Shown: positions 16,245 to 24,433, counted from the first letter of the stretch. The stretch is DNA of 39,530 bases from DTU018 sp964618175 (GCA_964618175.1 CAZTZX010000011.1:1-39530), one strand, 5' to 3'. The notes: generated by a model not told the origin, from the letters alone. A program made the numbers and translations.

Positions 16245-16571
16245 TTATTTAACCTGTTTGCCTTCTTTCCATTGCCCTTCATAAGCCAGGGTACCATCCT
16301 CGTAATAGGACTTTCCAAATCCTTCTCTTTTTCCATCCACCCATTGGCCTTCATACCAAACATTCATATTGTCATAATACAGTTTTCCTTCCCCATGGGG
16401 TCTCCCTTTCGACCACTCACCCTCATAAAAGCGCCCGTCTTTATAATAGGCTTTGCCGAAACCCTGGGGTTCTCCATCCACCATTTCTCCATCGTAGGCA
16501 ATTGACAAACCATGTTTTTGCAGGACTTCTTTGCTTACTCGTCCCCTGTGTTTACTAAGCTCTTCTACCAT
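16245..16571 (-). CDS. MORN-repeat protein
   Basis: The 108-residue protein contains a 23-residue unit repeated about four times: YDGEMVDGEPQGFGKAYYKD, then YEGEWSKGRPHGEGKLYYD, YEGQWVDGKREGFGKSYYED and a partial YEGQWKEGK. MORN repeats form a beta-hairpin ribbon that binds lipid or protein partners. The first 20 residues are a charged non-repeat head. No enzyme domain or signal peptide is present. ATG 16571 follows GAGGAGGGG. It is monocistronic; its partner is unknown. Confidence 0.85.
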   Translation of the reverse strand: MVEELSKHRGRVSKEVLQKHGLSIAYDGEMVDGEPQGFGKAYYKDGRFYEGEWSKGRPHGEGKLYYDNMNVWYEGQWVDGKREGFGKSYYEDGTLAYEGQWKEGKQVK

Positions 16572-16689
16572 TATACACCCCTCCTCACAATAAAACCCTT
16601 GCTTGGTAAATTGTATCTAAATTATAGCATAACTTATAAAACCCGGATAGATTTTGGCTTTTGGCCTTGAACATAAATACATTTTTCGC

Positions 16690-16743
16690 CCCTACAACAC
16701 AGGGGGAAAAATCCTTCGGTCGTCCCCCCCCTCAGGATGACAA
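16690..16743. repeat. Possible dispersed intergenic repeat
   Basis: Read on the minus strand this stretch runs TGTCATCCTGAGG, a G-run, then GACCGAAGGATTTTTCCCC. The GTCATCCTGAG...GAAGGAT pattern resembles a short intergenic element found in many copies in several bacterial genomes. Only one copy is seen in this window, so the call rests on resemblance. Confidence 0.3.
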
Positions 16744-16770
16744 ATAAAATGTCCATCTAATGTGAGCAAA

Positions 16771-16800
16771 AAAAACTCCCCGGCTTGGAGCCGAGGAGTT
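16771..16800 (-). terminator. Terminator of the zinc-ribbon gene
   Basis: AACTCC and CGGC (16774-16784) pair with GCCG and GGAGTT (16790-16800) with a one-base mismatch; on the minus strand a run of eight T follows. It abuts the stop at 16810. Confidence 0.8.
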
Positions 16801-16809
16801 GTTTTTCAT

Positions 16810-17118
16810 TTACCAGCTATTGCGACGGGGTTGCGGTCTATAGCAATCCCTGCAGTAAACGGGCCGATCTCCACTGGGCTGGAATGGCACTGTGGTTTCT
16901 TTTCCACAGGAAGCGCATACCGCGGGAAACATCTCGCGTTCCGAGCGTCCGTATCCCCCACCACCATCGCGGTTACGGGCTTTGCGGGCGGAACGGCATT
17001 CCGGGCAGCGGCCAGGCTCATTGGTGAAACCCTTCTGGGCGTAGAATTCCTGCTCAGCGGCTGTGAATTCGAATTCACGTCCACATTCTTTACAGGCTAA
17101 GATCTTGTCAGAGTACAT
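16810..17118 (-). CDS. Zinc-ribbon protein with CxxC-x17-CxxC domain
   Basis: The 102-residue protein has four CxxC pairs. The first two (CKEC and CPEC) match a zf-trcl-like ribbon with GREFEFTAAEQEFYAQKGF between. The last two (CASC and CRDC) are exactly 17 residues apart, matching the CxxC-x17-CxxC family. A Gly/Arg-rich linker joins the halves. Such proteins are common in anaerobic Bacillota and probably bind nucleic acid or act in redox or metal handling; no specific role is known to me. The ATG at 17118 has GAGGAGG upstream. Confidence 0.8.
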   Translation of the reverse strand: MYSDKILACKECGREFEFTAAEQEFYAQKGFTNEPGRCPECRSARKARNRDGGGGYGRSEREMFPAVCASCGKETTVPFQPSGDRPVYCRDCYRPQPRRNSW

Positions 17119-17340
17119 TTGACAACCTCCTCAATTTTTATCCGATGCCAGGGGAAGCGCGCCTAAATTCCCTTACTTCCCAAGACTGGGCTAATCGAGA
17201 AGGGGCAAACATTCCATCACAAGCATGATCGGCAAACTTTATTGTAACTGATGTTACCATAAAAAGCAAATCATTAGGCGATAAAAGCTTATTTCAGTAG
17301 ATTTGGCCCATATAGGATTTGACTAAAATCCTCAGATGAC

Positions 17341-17649
17341 TTAATACCAGCCCTGGCAATACTCTTCCCCGGCCAGTTGAGCATAGCTCATCACATCATC
17401 ATGATCAGGCAGATCGATACGCGGAAAATCTATACCATAATTACAACGGGGACAGATCATGCGGTAACCATCAAAGAAATCGCCCTGGCCCTCTAGAGTT
17501 GCCAAAATCACCTGAATAACAGCGGGACAGGTTTCTTCCCCTATAGAAAAGTGAGCAGCTGTCTTCAGGGTCCAGTTGTATTCATTGGATTGTTTCTTGC
17601 ATTCTGGACAACGTATCATTAGCTCGGCTTCCTGTTTTCTAAGACCCAT
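17341..17649 (-). CDS. Small zinc-ribbon protein, paralog of the divergent gene at 17759
   Basis: The 102-residue protein has two CxxC pairs, CPEC near residue 14 and CPRC near residue 66, that should bind one zinc. Between them is the conserved core NEYNWTLKTAAHFSIG. The neighbour on the other strand has NEYNWTLETASKYSVN in the same place, the same cysteine spacing and a similar YA..(A/V)G.. C-terminus, so the two are paralogs. The ATG at 17649 follows AGGAGAG. I do not recognise the family. Confidence 0.7.
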   Translation of the reverse strand: MGLRKQEAELMIRCPECKKQSNEYNWTLKTAAHFSIGEETCPAVIQVILATLEGQGDFFDGYRMICPRCNYGIDFPRIDLPDHDDVMSYAQLAGEEYCQGWY

Positions 17650-17718
17650 GTGATCTCTCCTAATATTATCAATACTTTAAACCATCTTTACATATTATAA
17701 TCATTATTATAGTCATTG

Positions 17719-17728
17719 GTGTTAACAC
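17719..17728. promoter_or_regulatory. Palindrome between the divergent zinc-ribbon paralogs
   Basis: GTGTTAACAC is a perfect 10-bp palindrome 31 nt upstream of the plus-strand gene, in an AT-rich 109-nt divergent intergenic region that must hold both promoters. A shared operator is possible but unproven. Confidence 0.25.
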
Positions 17729-17758
17729 GTTTATATCAACCAGAAAGAGTGAACTGCT

Positions 17759-18061
17759 ATGCGCCTCAGTGAAACCCCGGAATTAATGATATACTGCTCC
17801 CGCTGCGGAAATTATGTAAATGAGTACAATTGGACTCTGGAGACCGCTTCCAAGTACTCCGTAAATGGTAAATCTACGCCCACCTTGATTTATATATTGC
17901 TGCAGCGGGCTGACGGTAGCCAGGAATGGGAAAGTCTCAAGTTGGTCTGCCCCCGCTGTCATGAAACCCTCCCCCTCAAACAGATCCCCCAGCTGGAACG
18001 TGAACAGCTGGAAGCCTACGCCCGAGAGGTTGGCCCAGCCTACGTTCATTTTACTTATTAA
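17759..18061 (+). CDS. Small zinc-ribbon protein, paralog of the divergent gene at 17341
   Basis: The 100-residue protein begins with the CSRC pair, then the core NEYNWTLETASKYSVN, and closes the zinc site with CPRC before a C-terminal helix (EREQLEAYAREVGPAYVHF). It aligns end to end with the head-to-head neighbour. The start ATG at 17759 follows a modest AGAAAGAG site. It has no membrane segment. Family and function are unknown to me; the head-to-head arrangement suggests an inverted duplication. Confidence 0.7.
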   Translation: MRLSETPELMIYCSRCGNYVNEYNWTLETASKYSVNGKSTPTLIYILLQRADGSQEWESLKLVCPRCHETLPLKQIPQLEREQLEAYAREVGPAYVHFTY

Positions 18062-18112
18062 CTCCTGGAAAGACCGGATAATACTTCCATGACCTTTGCC
18101 CCATAAAACTGT

Positions 18113-18141
18113 TTGACAATTCTTTTTTGGTCTGTTTATAT
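18113..18141 (+). promoter_or_regulatory. Sigma-A promoter of the T-box leader
   Basis: TTGACA (18113-18118) and TTATAT (18136-18141) are separated by 17 nt and lie just upstream of the T-box RNA. The perfect -35 box and spacing make this the likely promoter of the ABC importer operon. Confidence 0.65.
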
Positions 18142-18152
18142 ATGAGTATACA

Positions 18153-18416
18153 CCGATGATGAGGAAGTAAAACCACCACCAGCCCACAGAGAGTCGGGGA
18201 AGCTGGGATCCCGGCGGAAATGGAGTGGAACAATGGCCCTCGGAGGGTGGGGTGAACCAGTCGCTTTGACTGCAGTAGCTTATGACGCTTGGCCTGCGTT
18301 ACCGGGCTATGGGTGTGTCAGCACTCTGTGAGCGGGTACGTATGTACCAACTAAGGTGGTACCGCAGATTATACATCTGTCCTTAAGATTATGAGGATGG
18401 GTGTTTTTGTTTTTTG
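18153..18416 (+). ncRNA. T-box leader (tRNA-sensing riboswitch) with terminator
   Basis: The leader has the loop-E-like 5' segment GATGAGGAAGTA, a CAGAGAG element, the specifier side GGAACAATGGCCCTCGGAG near 18218-18245, and the T-box AAGGTGGTACCGC at 18353-18365. A terminator hairpin follows: CATCTGTCCT (18374-18383) pairs with AGGATGGGTG (18394-18403) using several G-U pairs, then a TTTTTGTTTTTT tail. Uncharged tRNA should stabilise the antiterminator and allow transcription of the transporter genes. The specifier could be AAU, AUG or UGG, as these overlap in the loop. Spacing to the 3' stem, a following purine and the T-box UGGU (pairing with discriminator A) favour AUG (Met), while the transporter family favours UGG (Trp). 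Confidence 0.9.
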
Positions 18417-18513
18417 CGGGTTCCAATACTCCAGCCAAGATGAGCGGAGCGAAGATGAGCAGGGCAGAGCAGAGATGAGAGCACCAAACGGTATTATTAA
18501 AGGAGGAATTGGA

Positions 18514-19509
18514 ATGAAAAGAATTGTGACAAGTAAGGTGTTTTTGCTACTAACGCTGATGCTGCTGGTATTGGCAACCGGTTGTTCAGCCGACGGTGAA
18601 TCCAGTCAAACTGATGACCAGATTAAGATCGGTATCGTTCAGATCGTGGAGCATCCTTCCCTCAATACGATTCGCGAATCCTTGGTTGATCAACTGGCAG
18701 AACAAGGCTATCGCGATGGTGAGAATGTAATTATTGACTATCAAAATGCCCAAAATGATCAGACCAATTTGAAAACTATCTGCCAAAAATTTTCCAACAG
18801 TAAGTATGATATGATCGTTGCTATTGCTACCCCCTCCGCACAGGCGGCAGTAGGTGAGACCAAAGATATTCCAGTAGTATTCTCTGCCTGCACCGATCCG
18901 GTTGGTTCAGGCCTGGTAGACAGCTTAGAAAAACCGGGAGCCAATGCAACTGGAACCTCAGACGCTGTTTCCGCTGAGAAAATCATGGGATTAGCCCAAA
19001 GGATTACTCCAGGCATTAAAACCATCGGCGCACTCTACAGCTCCAGCGAAACCAACTCTATAGCTGTCATTGACAACCTCGAGGAGTATGCCCAGCAAAA
19101 TGGTTTGACGGTAGTTCATGGTACTGTGACGAATTCTTCAGAAGTTCAGCAGGCTACGGCATCGCTGACTGACAAAGCTGATGCTATCTTTATCCCCATC
19201 GACAATACTATAGCTTCTGCCATGCCAGTAGTATCTCAGGTAGCCAAAAAGGCTAAAACGCCTGTCTATGTTGGTGCCGATTCTCTGGTAAAAGATGGCG
19301 GTCTGGCCACCTACGGTGTTAATTATGTTATATTGGGACAGGAAACTGCCAATATAGCTATTCAGATCCTGGAGGGCCAAAACCCTGGCGATATTCCAGT
19401 TAAGACGATCAGTGACGTGGAAGTTTACCTCAATAAGACTACAGCGGACGCAATTGGCGTTACTATTGAGGATGATGTACTGAGTGAGGCCACGGAGATA
19501 TTTGAATAG
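18514..19509 (+). CDS. ABC transporter substrate-binding lipoprotein (ABC_sub_bind, TrpX-like)
   Basis: This is the binding protein of an amino-acid importer. It has a lipoprotein signal ending LLVLATGC, so it is tethered outside. The mature part has two alternating alpha/beta lobes: KIGIVQIVEHPSLNTIRESL opens lobe one, and the segment PVVFSACTDPVGSGLV near the hinge is characteristic of the family. The length is 331 residues, normal. The start is ATG 18514 with AAAGGAGGA upstream, about 100 nt after the T-box terminator; the longer open frame from 18391 overlaps the terminator and is not real. Permease and ATPase genes follow. The ligand is an amino acid matching the T-box tRNA. Confidence 0.9.
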   Translation: MKRIVTSKVFLLLTLMLLVLATGCSADGESSQTDDQIKIGIVQIVEHPSLNTIRESLVDQLAEQGYRDGENVIIDYQNAQNDQTNLKTICQKFSNSKYDMIVAIATPSAQAAVGETKDIPVVFSACTDPVGSGLVDSLEKPGANATGTSDAVSAEKIMGLAQRITPGIKTIGALYSSSETNSIAVIDNLEEYAQQNGLTVVHGTVTNSSEVQQATASLTDKADAIFIPIDNTIASAMPVVSQVAKKAKTPVYVGADSLVKDGGLATYGVNYVILGQETANIAIQILEGQNPGDIPVKTISDVEVYLNKTTADAIGVTIEDDVLSEATEIFE

Positions 19510-19561
19510 ATCATAACGATGATCCACCGGATCGTATTCTTACTAAAGGAGCACTGAATCA

Positions 19562-20470
19562 ATGAGTCTACTAGCTATGCAGGGTTCAGTGGAGCTGGGC
19601 ATAATTTATGCCATTATGGCTCTGGGAGTCTTTATCTCATTTCGTACCCTTAATATGCCTGATTTAACTGTAGACAGCAGCTTTACACTGGGAGCTGCTG
19701 TCTCAGCTATGCTATGCACTATGGGACATCCCCTGTTGGCTATACCTGCGGCCATGTTAGCCGGATGGCTAGCCGGCAATGTGACTGCCCTTCTGAATAC
19801 CAAACTTAAAATTCAGCCTTTACTGGCTGGAATCCTAGTTATGCTGGGCTTATACTCGATCAATTTAAGAGTCATGGCTAACCGCGCTAACATTCCTCTG
19901 ATCAATCAACCTACCGTTTTTTCTTCACTGCAAGGGACCTCGCTGGAATCCCATGCCCAGTGGTTGATTCCGCTAGTCTTACTGATGGTAGTGATCTTGA
20001 TACTGTATTTATTTCTGCAGACCAGATTTGGATTAGTATTAAGAGCGACCGGGGACAATGATCAAATGGTTAGATCGGTGGGAGTAAACACGGACACCAC
20101 CACATTGCTGGGTCTGGGCCTGGCTAACTGTCTGGTAGCGTTTTCCGGGGCCTTGATCGCTCAGTATCAGTCTTTTGCTGATGTGAGTATGGGTGTTGGC
20201 ATGGTGGTGATCGGTCTGGCTTCGGTAATTATCGGGGAAGTTATCTTTGGGATCAATTCGCTGCTGCGCCGTTTGATTGCAGTAGTACTGGGGGCTATAC
20301 TATATCGTTTGGTGATTGCAGTGGCCCTGCACCTAGGCATGCCCCCTACCGACCTTAAACTGATTTCCGCAGTTATTGTAACTATGGCCCTCGCGGCTCC
20401 TGTTATTAAAGCCGGCTTGATATCCCGCCACAAAAAACATTCTCGTCAATCGAGCCATAAGGAGGGTTAA
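19562..20470 (+). CDS. ABC transporter permease (TrpY-like)
   Basis: The 302-residue protein is an integral membrane permease of the branched-chain type, with eight or more hydrophobic segments. The N-terminal block GIIYAIMALGVFISFRTLNM then PDLTVDSS is characteristic, and RATGDNDQMVRSVGVNTD is the cytoplasmic coupling loop that contacts the ATPase. The ATG at 19562 follows AAAGGAGCA, 52 nt after the binding-protein stop. The C-terminus is basic (SRHKKHSRQSSHK). The ATPase gene begins 4 nt later. Confidence 0.9.
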   Translation: MSLLAMQGSVELGIIYAIMALGVFISFRTLNMPDLTVDSSFTLGAAVSAMLCTMGHPLLAIPAAMLAGWLAGNVTALLNTKLKIQPLLAGILVMLGLYSINLRVMANRANIPLINQPTVFSSLQGTSLESHAQWLIPLVLLMVVILILYLFLQTRFGLVLRATGDNDQMVRSVGVNTDTTTLLGLGLANCLVAFSGALIAQYQSFADVSMGVGMVVIGLASVIIGEVIFGINSLLRRLIAVVLGAILYRLVIAVALHLGMPPTDLKLISAVIVTMALAAPVIKAGLISRHKKHSRQSSHKEG

Positions 20471-20474
20471 GAGA

Positions 20475-21269
20475 ATGCTGAAAATCAAAGGGCTAAGTAA
20501 AACCTTCGGATTAGGTAGTATCAATGAAAAACTAGCCGTTAATAATGTAAACCTTACCTTAAAAGCGGGCGAATTTGTTACGGTCATAGGTGGTAATGGT
20601 GCTGGTAAGTCTACGCTGCTGAACTGTATCGCGGGAGTATATGAACCAGACCAAGGCAGTATTTTGCTGGATTCTATGGACATAACCTTCTGGCCGGAAT
20701 ATAAAAGATCTCAGTATATAGGGCGGGTTTTTCAAGATCCCCTCAAAGGGACAGCTTTTGATATGACCATTGAACAAAACCTGGCTATGGCTTACGCCAA
20801 AGGCAAACCTCTCGGTCTGCAGTGGGGGGTGCGCAAAGCAGATGCTGCTATGTTTCGCCAGCGTCTGGCTCGTCTGGAATTAGGACTGGAAGGCCGTTTG
20901 AAGCAAAAAATAGGTTTGTTATCTGGAGGACAGCGCCAAGCTATAACCATGCTTATGGCAACTATTGTTGAACCTAAGCTACTGCTGCTGGATGAGCATA
21001 TCGCTGCCCTAGACCCGTCAGCAGCCAAGCATGTACTGCGTCTGACCCGGGAATTGGTGGAGCAACATCAGCTGTGCACACTAATGGTCACTCACAATAT
21101 GAAAAACGCTCTAGAATACGGTACCCGTACTATTATGATGCATGACGGCAGTATTATTTTGGATATAGCCGGTGAGGAGCGCAGCGATATGACCGTAGAG
21201 AAGTTGATCGATCTTTTCGGACGTCGCAGCGGGCAGCAATTAGACAATGACCGCTTATTGTTAGGTTAG
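20475..21269 (+). CDS. ABC transporter ATP-binding protein (TrpZ-like)
   Basis: This 264-residue ATPase energises the importer. It has Walker A GGNGAGKSTLLN, Q-loop FQDPLKG, signature LSGGQRQA and Walker B LLLLDEHIAALDP, followed by the switch His in MVTHNM. The usual Thr of DEHTAALDP is Ile here. The start ATG at 20475 has AAGGAGGG upstream and 4 nt separate it from the permease. The stop codon TAG ends exactly at the gap, so the gene is complete but any downstream operon member is lost. Confidence 0.92.
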   Translation: MLKIKGLSKTFGLGSINEKLAVNNVNLTLKAGEFVTVIGGNGAGKSTLLNCIAGVYEPDQGSILLDSMDITFWPEYKRSQYIGRVFQDPLKGTAFDMTIEQNLAMAYAKGKPLGLQWGVRKADAAMFRQRLARLELGLEGRLKQKIGLLSGGQRQAITMLMATIVEPKLLLLDEHIAALDPSAAKHVLRLTRELVEQHQLCTLMVTHNMKNALEYGTRTIMMHDGSIILDIAGEERSDMTVEKLIDLFGRRSGQQLDNDRLLLG

Positions 21270-21369
21270 NNNNNNNNNNNNNNNNNNNNNNNNNNNNNNN
21301 NNNNNNNNNNNNNNNNNNNNNNNNNNNNNNNNNNNNNNNNNNNNNNNNNNNNNNNNNNNNNNNNNNNNN
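21270..21369. other. Assembly gap (100 N)
   Basis: The gap falls between the importer ATPase stop and the truncated C-terminus of the convergent MATE gene. Its real size is unknown, and additional genes could lie inside. Confidence 0.95.
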
Positions 21370-22514
21370 GCCTGAAAATAGGTTGAACCAATGATTTGGA
21401 AGCCCAATACAGGAAGTAAAGCAAAGTAAATAATCATAGCATGAGTAGTCAAAGCAATCAGTTCAGCGTCATCACGGGTAAACATTCCGATTAGCTGGGA
21501 AGGCCAAATATGAACTATCAGCCATCCGACCACAGAAATGGCGGTTCCCGCAAACACGGCTACCTTGAAGGTCTCTTTAACGCGACCATACTGCCGGGCT
21601 CCATAATTAAAGCCAATGATCGGCTGAGCTCCTTGGCTAAGTCCTAATATAGGCATAAATAATATGGTTCCTATACTCATCATTATGCCAACTGCAGATA
21701 GGGCGATATCGCCACTATAATATATAACGGTTTTATTAAGGATCAACTGCTGTACACTATTGGCCACCTGCATGGCAAATGGTGCAAACCCGATCGCCAT
21801 AATGCTCAACAGAATAGGCCATTGGGGGCGAAGGTTTTTCCAACGGATCTTAACAGTGCTACGTCCGCTAAAGAAGTAGCTCAGCACCCAAATAGCTCCA
21901 GTTAACTGTCCCAGAACCGTAGCGAAGGCAGATCCCTTCATTCCCCAACCAAATTGAAAAATGAAAACATAGTTTAACACCACATTTACTGCCCCGCCCA
22001 AAAGCTGGGTATACATAGCCATGCGCGGATTGCCCTCGGCACGGATAAAATTATTCATACCCATACTCACTGTACCAAAAACGGCTCCCAGCATGATCAC
22101 CTGCATGAAATCTTTGGCATAAGGTAGTACTTCTTTACTGGCTCCAAAAGCAATCAAAATTGGTTCAGTATACATAAAAAAGGCCAGGGCAAATATGGTC
22201 GGCAGTAGCACGATCATAGTAGTAGCAGTGCCTATCACCTTTTCAGCTTCCTCGTGCTTTTGTTCCCCAAGACGAATAGAAATTAAGGCAGTAGCTCCCA
22301 CCCCTATCAGTACCGAAACAGCCATTAGTATGATCATCATAGGAAAAGCCACCGTGGTGGCAGCAATGGCTAAAGAACCTATGCCACGGCCCAGAAATAT
22401 TCTATCCACAATATTATAGAGTGCATTTACTACCATGCCCACAATAGCAGGCAGGGAGAAGTTCCATAATAGACTATTGATTTTTTGGTAGCGCATTGCT
22501 TGCGTGCGATCCAT
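21370..22514 (-). CDS. MATE-family multidrug efflux protein (MepA-like), C-terminus missing
   Basis: The protein belongs to the MATE exporters, which expel drugs or metabolites using sodium or proton gradients. About 381 residues and ten to eleven membrane segments are visible, of a usual 440-460 residues and twelve segments; the rest is in the gap. Family blocks are seen at NALYNIVDRIFLGRGIG, the hinge NNFIRAEGNPRMAM and GLSQGAQPIIGFNYGA. The ATG at 22514 follows AAGGAGAC, 14 nt after the MarR stop, so the two form an operon with the regulator first. Confidence 0.9.
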
Positions 22515-22528
22515 CGGGAGTCTCCTTA

Positions 22529-22975
22529 CTAAATATTATCCATGAAGTTAACTACATACCGTAAACTATTCATAAACTCGACTAATTCCTGCTGATCTAC
22601 CTGGTTATACTGTTGCATGATTCCGTTAGTATAATACTCCATAACCTGTTCCATGTCTTGCCGGCCCTGTTGACTTAAGCTAAGTTGCTGCTTACGGCGG
22701 TCATCGGGATCAGGTTGGCGAACCACTAAGCCTATCTGCTCCAGCTGTTTTATGATCGTGGTCAACCCGCCTTTTTCAATATTCAGCATTTTCGCTAGTT
22801 CTGTGGCCGTCATCCCCTTGTGATGGTACAGCATACTGATGATCTTAGTCTGATTCTTCTTAAGGGGGATAGCCAAGTCTAGATGTTGCCGATAATTCAT
22901 AAAGAACTTTTCATGGAAATTGCCCATAAAAGTAAACAGCAAGACATGCAGTTCCAAAGCTTGTTCTCGGTTCAT
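22529..22975 (-). CDS. MarR-family transcriptional regulator
   Basis: The 148-residue protein has the winged-helix core: recognition helices TATELAKMLNIEKGGLTTII then KQLEQIGLV, and the wing DPDDRRKQQLSLSQQG. MarR dimers usually repress their own operon and a linked exporter and release DNA when a ligand binds. The linked MATE gene fits that arrangement. The ATG at 22975 has GAGG 7 nt upstream. A perfect palindrome lies at 23011-23024 in the promoter region. Confidence 0.9.
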   Translation of the reverse strand: MNREQALELHVLLFTFMGNFHEKFFMNYRQHLDLAIPLKKNQTKIISMLYHHKGMTATELAKMLNIEKGGLTTIIKQLEQIGLVVRQPDPDDRRKQQLSLSQQGRQDMEQVMEYYTNGIMQQYNQVDQQELVEFMNSLRYVVNFMDNI

Positions 22976-23010
22976 ATTAATACCTCAGAGGAATATTAGA
23001 ACTATTTAAT

Positions 23011-23024
23011 GTTAGAATTCTAAC
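23011..23024. promoter_or_regulatory. Candidate MarR operator
   Basis: GTTAGAATTCTAAC is a perfect 14-bp palindrome 36 nt upstream of the marR start, and a further half-site TTAGAA is present nearby at about 22996. MarR proteins bind palindromes of this kind, so autoregulation is likely. Confidence 0.5.
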
Positions 23025-23078
23025 TTATTCTAGTGAAAAACATCTTAGCCGTCAACAGAGATCTATAAATTTCTCAGC

Positions 23079-23114
23079 AAAAAAGAGCCTGTAAACTGTT
23101 TGGTCAACAGACTC
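23079..23114 (-). terminator. Terminator of the PucR-type regulator gene
   Basis: On the minus strand GAGTCTGT pairs with ACAGGCTC (one G-U) around a 14-nt loop, followed by TTTTTT, about 25 nt beyond the stop. Confidence 0.7.
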
Positions 23115-23137
23115 CTTTCACCAAAAAGCAGGCGGGA

Positions 23138-24328
23138 CTATAGAGAGTGAGGATCTAAGCCATTAGCATTTAGCGTATCCCAAACCTTAATAGCAATAAA
23201 TAAGTTCACTCGGTTACCCATATTGGAAAAATCGATTTTCAGCAGTTCTTCTATTTTATTAACTCGATAGTAGAGGGTATTTACATGTATAAACAAACTA
23301 TCAGCGGTGCTTTTCATATTAACATTGGAGTCCAAAAGTTTACGTAAAGTAGGCAGCAAGTCACCATCGGTTTTTTCATCATGTTCAATGATCTTACCCA
23401 GTGTTTGCAGACATAATGTTCTAATGTCTTTAGGCTCCTGGCAAAATATCGGGTAATAAATCCCCAACTCCGAAAACTTTTGCACAAAATGGTTTTTACC
23501 CAGTAGTCTAGGCAGAGTCAAAGCGACCCCGGCTTGATGAAAGCTTTTGCGCAGATCAGCCAAAGGATGTACTTGGCCAATCCCCTGCGATAACGATAGA
23601 GCAAACTTTTCCTCCACAACTTCCTTAGACCTGATCATGGCCGGCCAATCAAGTGCTTCATCAAGCTTATCTACCGTGGTGCTAACCGGGATGATCATAC
23701 AGATATAATTTGACCAGGAAATAGGCACTGCTGCAAATTTGTTCTTTTTTAAGTATTCGTAGAGATAAGAACGAACCCGCTGCATCTCGGTGGTATCGGA
23801 GTTTTTTTCGGTCTCCACCAGAGTAACAAAATACAGTTGATCCATTTCCAGTCGATTTTCGCTTAGTTTGGCCAGGTCACGTATATTGGCATTGCTATTG
23901 GCAAAAAGATACTCAGCCAGTTCTTGTTCAAAGTGGTCGCTTTCCTTGTGCAGCTTGCAAAAATAGCATTTGATAGCCAGTTTGGTATCAATCAGTAAGG
24001 CTAGAGCCCGCGATATTTGCTCTACAGACACACCTTGGGCAATGATAAAGGCACTGGAGTCATTATAGCGCACTCTATAATAAAGTGATCTAGTGCTGTT
24101 CTGATAGTAAAAGTCTCTTCCCGAAAGAATGGTCGGGATAGAAACAAATACATCATCTACTTCACTAGAGTAACTGACTTCTTCCGGGTAATGTATGCGA
24201 CCATCATGATCAGCAATAATTACCGAATGTTTTAATATATTTTCTACAAATTCAGCTACATAACCCAATCCCTTGTCCAGCACTCCGTCTACTAAGTGAT
24301 AAACGCTGTTAGGAGCTATTATAGACAT
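23138..24328 (-). CDS. PucR/CdaR-type helix-turn-helix regulator
   Basis: The 396-residue protein ends with the PucR-type HTH (MKSTADSLFIHVNTLYYRVN, about residues 337-356, followed by KIEELLKIDF), the form used by CdaR and PucR activators. The N-terminal part looks like a ligand-sensing region with a small PAS-like stretch (HSVIIADHDGRIHYPEE), and the middle has the GGDEF-derived fold common in the family. The ATG at 24328 follows AAGAGGTGAGG. It is divergent from the sigma-54 activator. Ligand and targets are unknown; sugar acids and purines are typical for the family. Confidence 0.85.
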   Translation of the reverse strand: MSIIAPNSVYHLVDGVLDKGLGYVAEFVENILKHSVIIADHDGRIHYPEEVSYSSEVDDVFVSIPTILSGRDFYYQNSTRSLYYRVRYNDSSAFIIAQGVSVEQISRALALLIDTKLAIKCYFCKLHKESDHFEQELAEYLFANSNANIRDLAKLSENRLEMDQLYFVTLVETEKNSDTTEMQRVRSYLYEYLKKNKFAAVPISWSNYICMIIPVSTTVDKLDEALDWPAMIRSKEVVEEKFALSLSQGIGQVHPLADLRKSFHQAGVALTLPRLLGKNHFVQKFSELGIYYPIFCQEPKDIRTLCLQTLGKIIEHDEKTDGDLLPTLRKLLDSNVNMKSTADSLFIHVNTLYYRVNKIEELLKIDFSNMGNRVNLFIAIKVWDTLNANGLDPHSL

Positions 24329-24410
24329 AATGCCTCACCTCTTAAATCAGTGATACTGTATTATAGTTAAGCAAAAAGCATGCCAACAGCAGCAACCTGG
24401 TGCAAGTCAT

Positions 24411-24433
24411 GATTGCCACGGCCGGGGGGCAAT
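24411..24433. repeat. Short inverted repeat resembling the element at 2142
   Basis: ATTGCC (24412-24417) pairs with GGCAAT (24428-24433), and the 12-mer GATTGCCACGGC is shared with positions 2144-2155. It may be a degenerate copy of the same intergenic repeat, here between divergent regulator genes. The remainder of 24329-24570 shows no gene. Confidence 0.25.

Noticed and set aside
18391..18513. N-terminal extension of the substrate-binding protein
   Set aside because: It would be encoded in the T-box terminator. The lipoprotein signal and the strong ribosome site both point to 18514.
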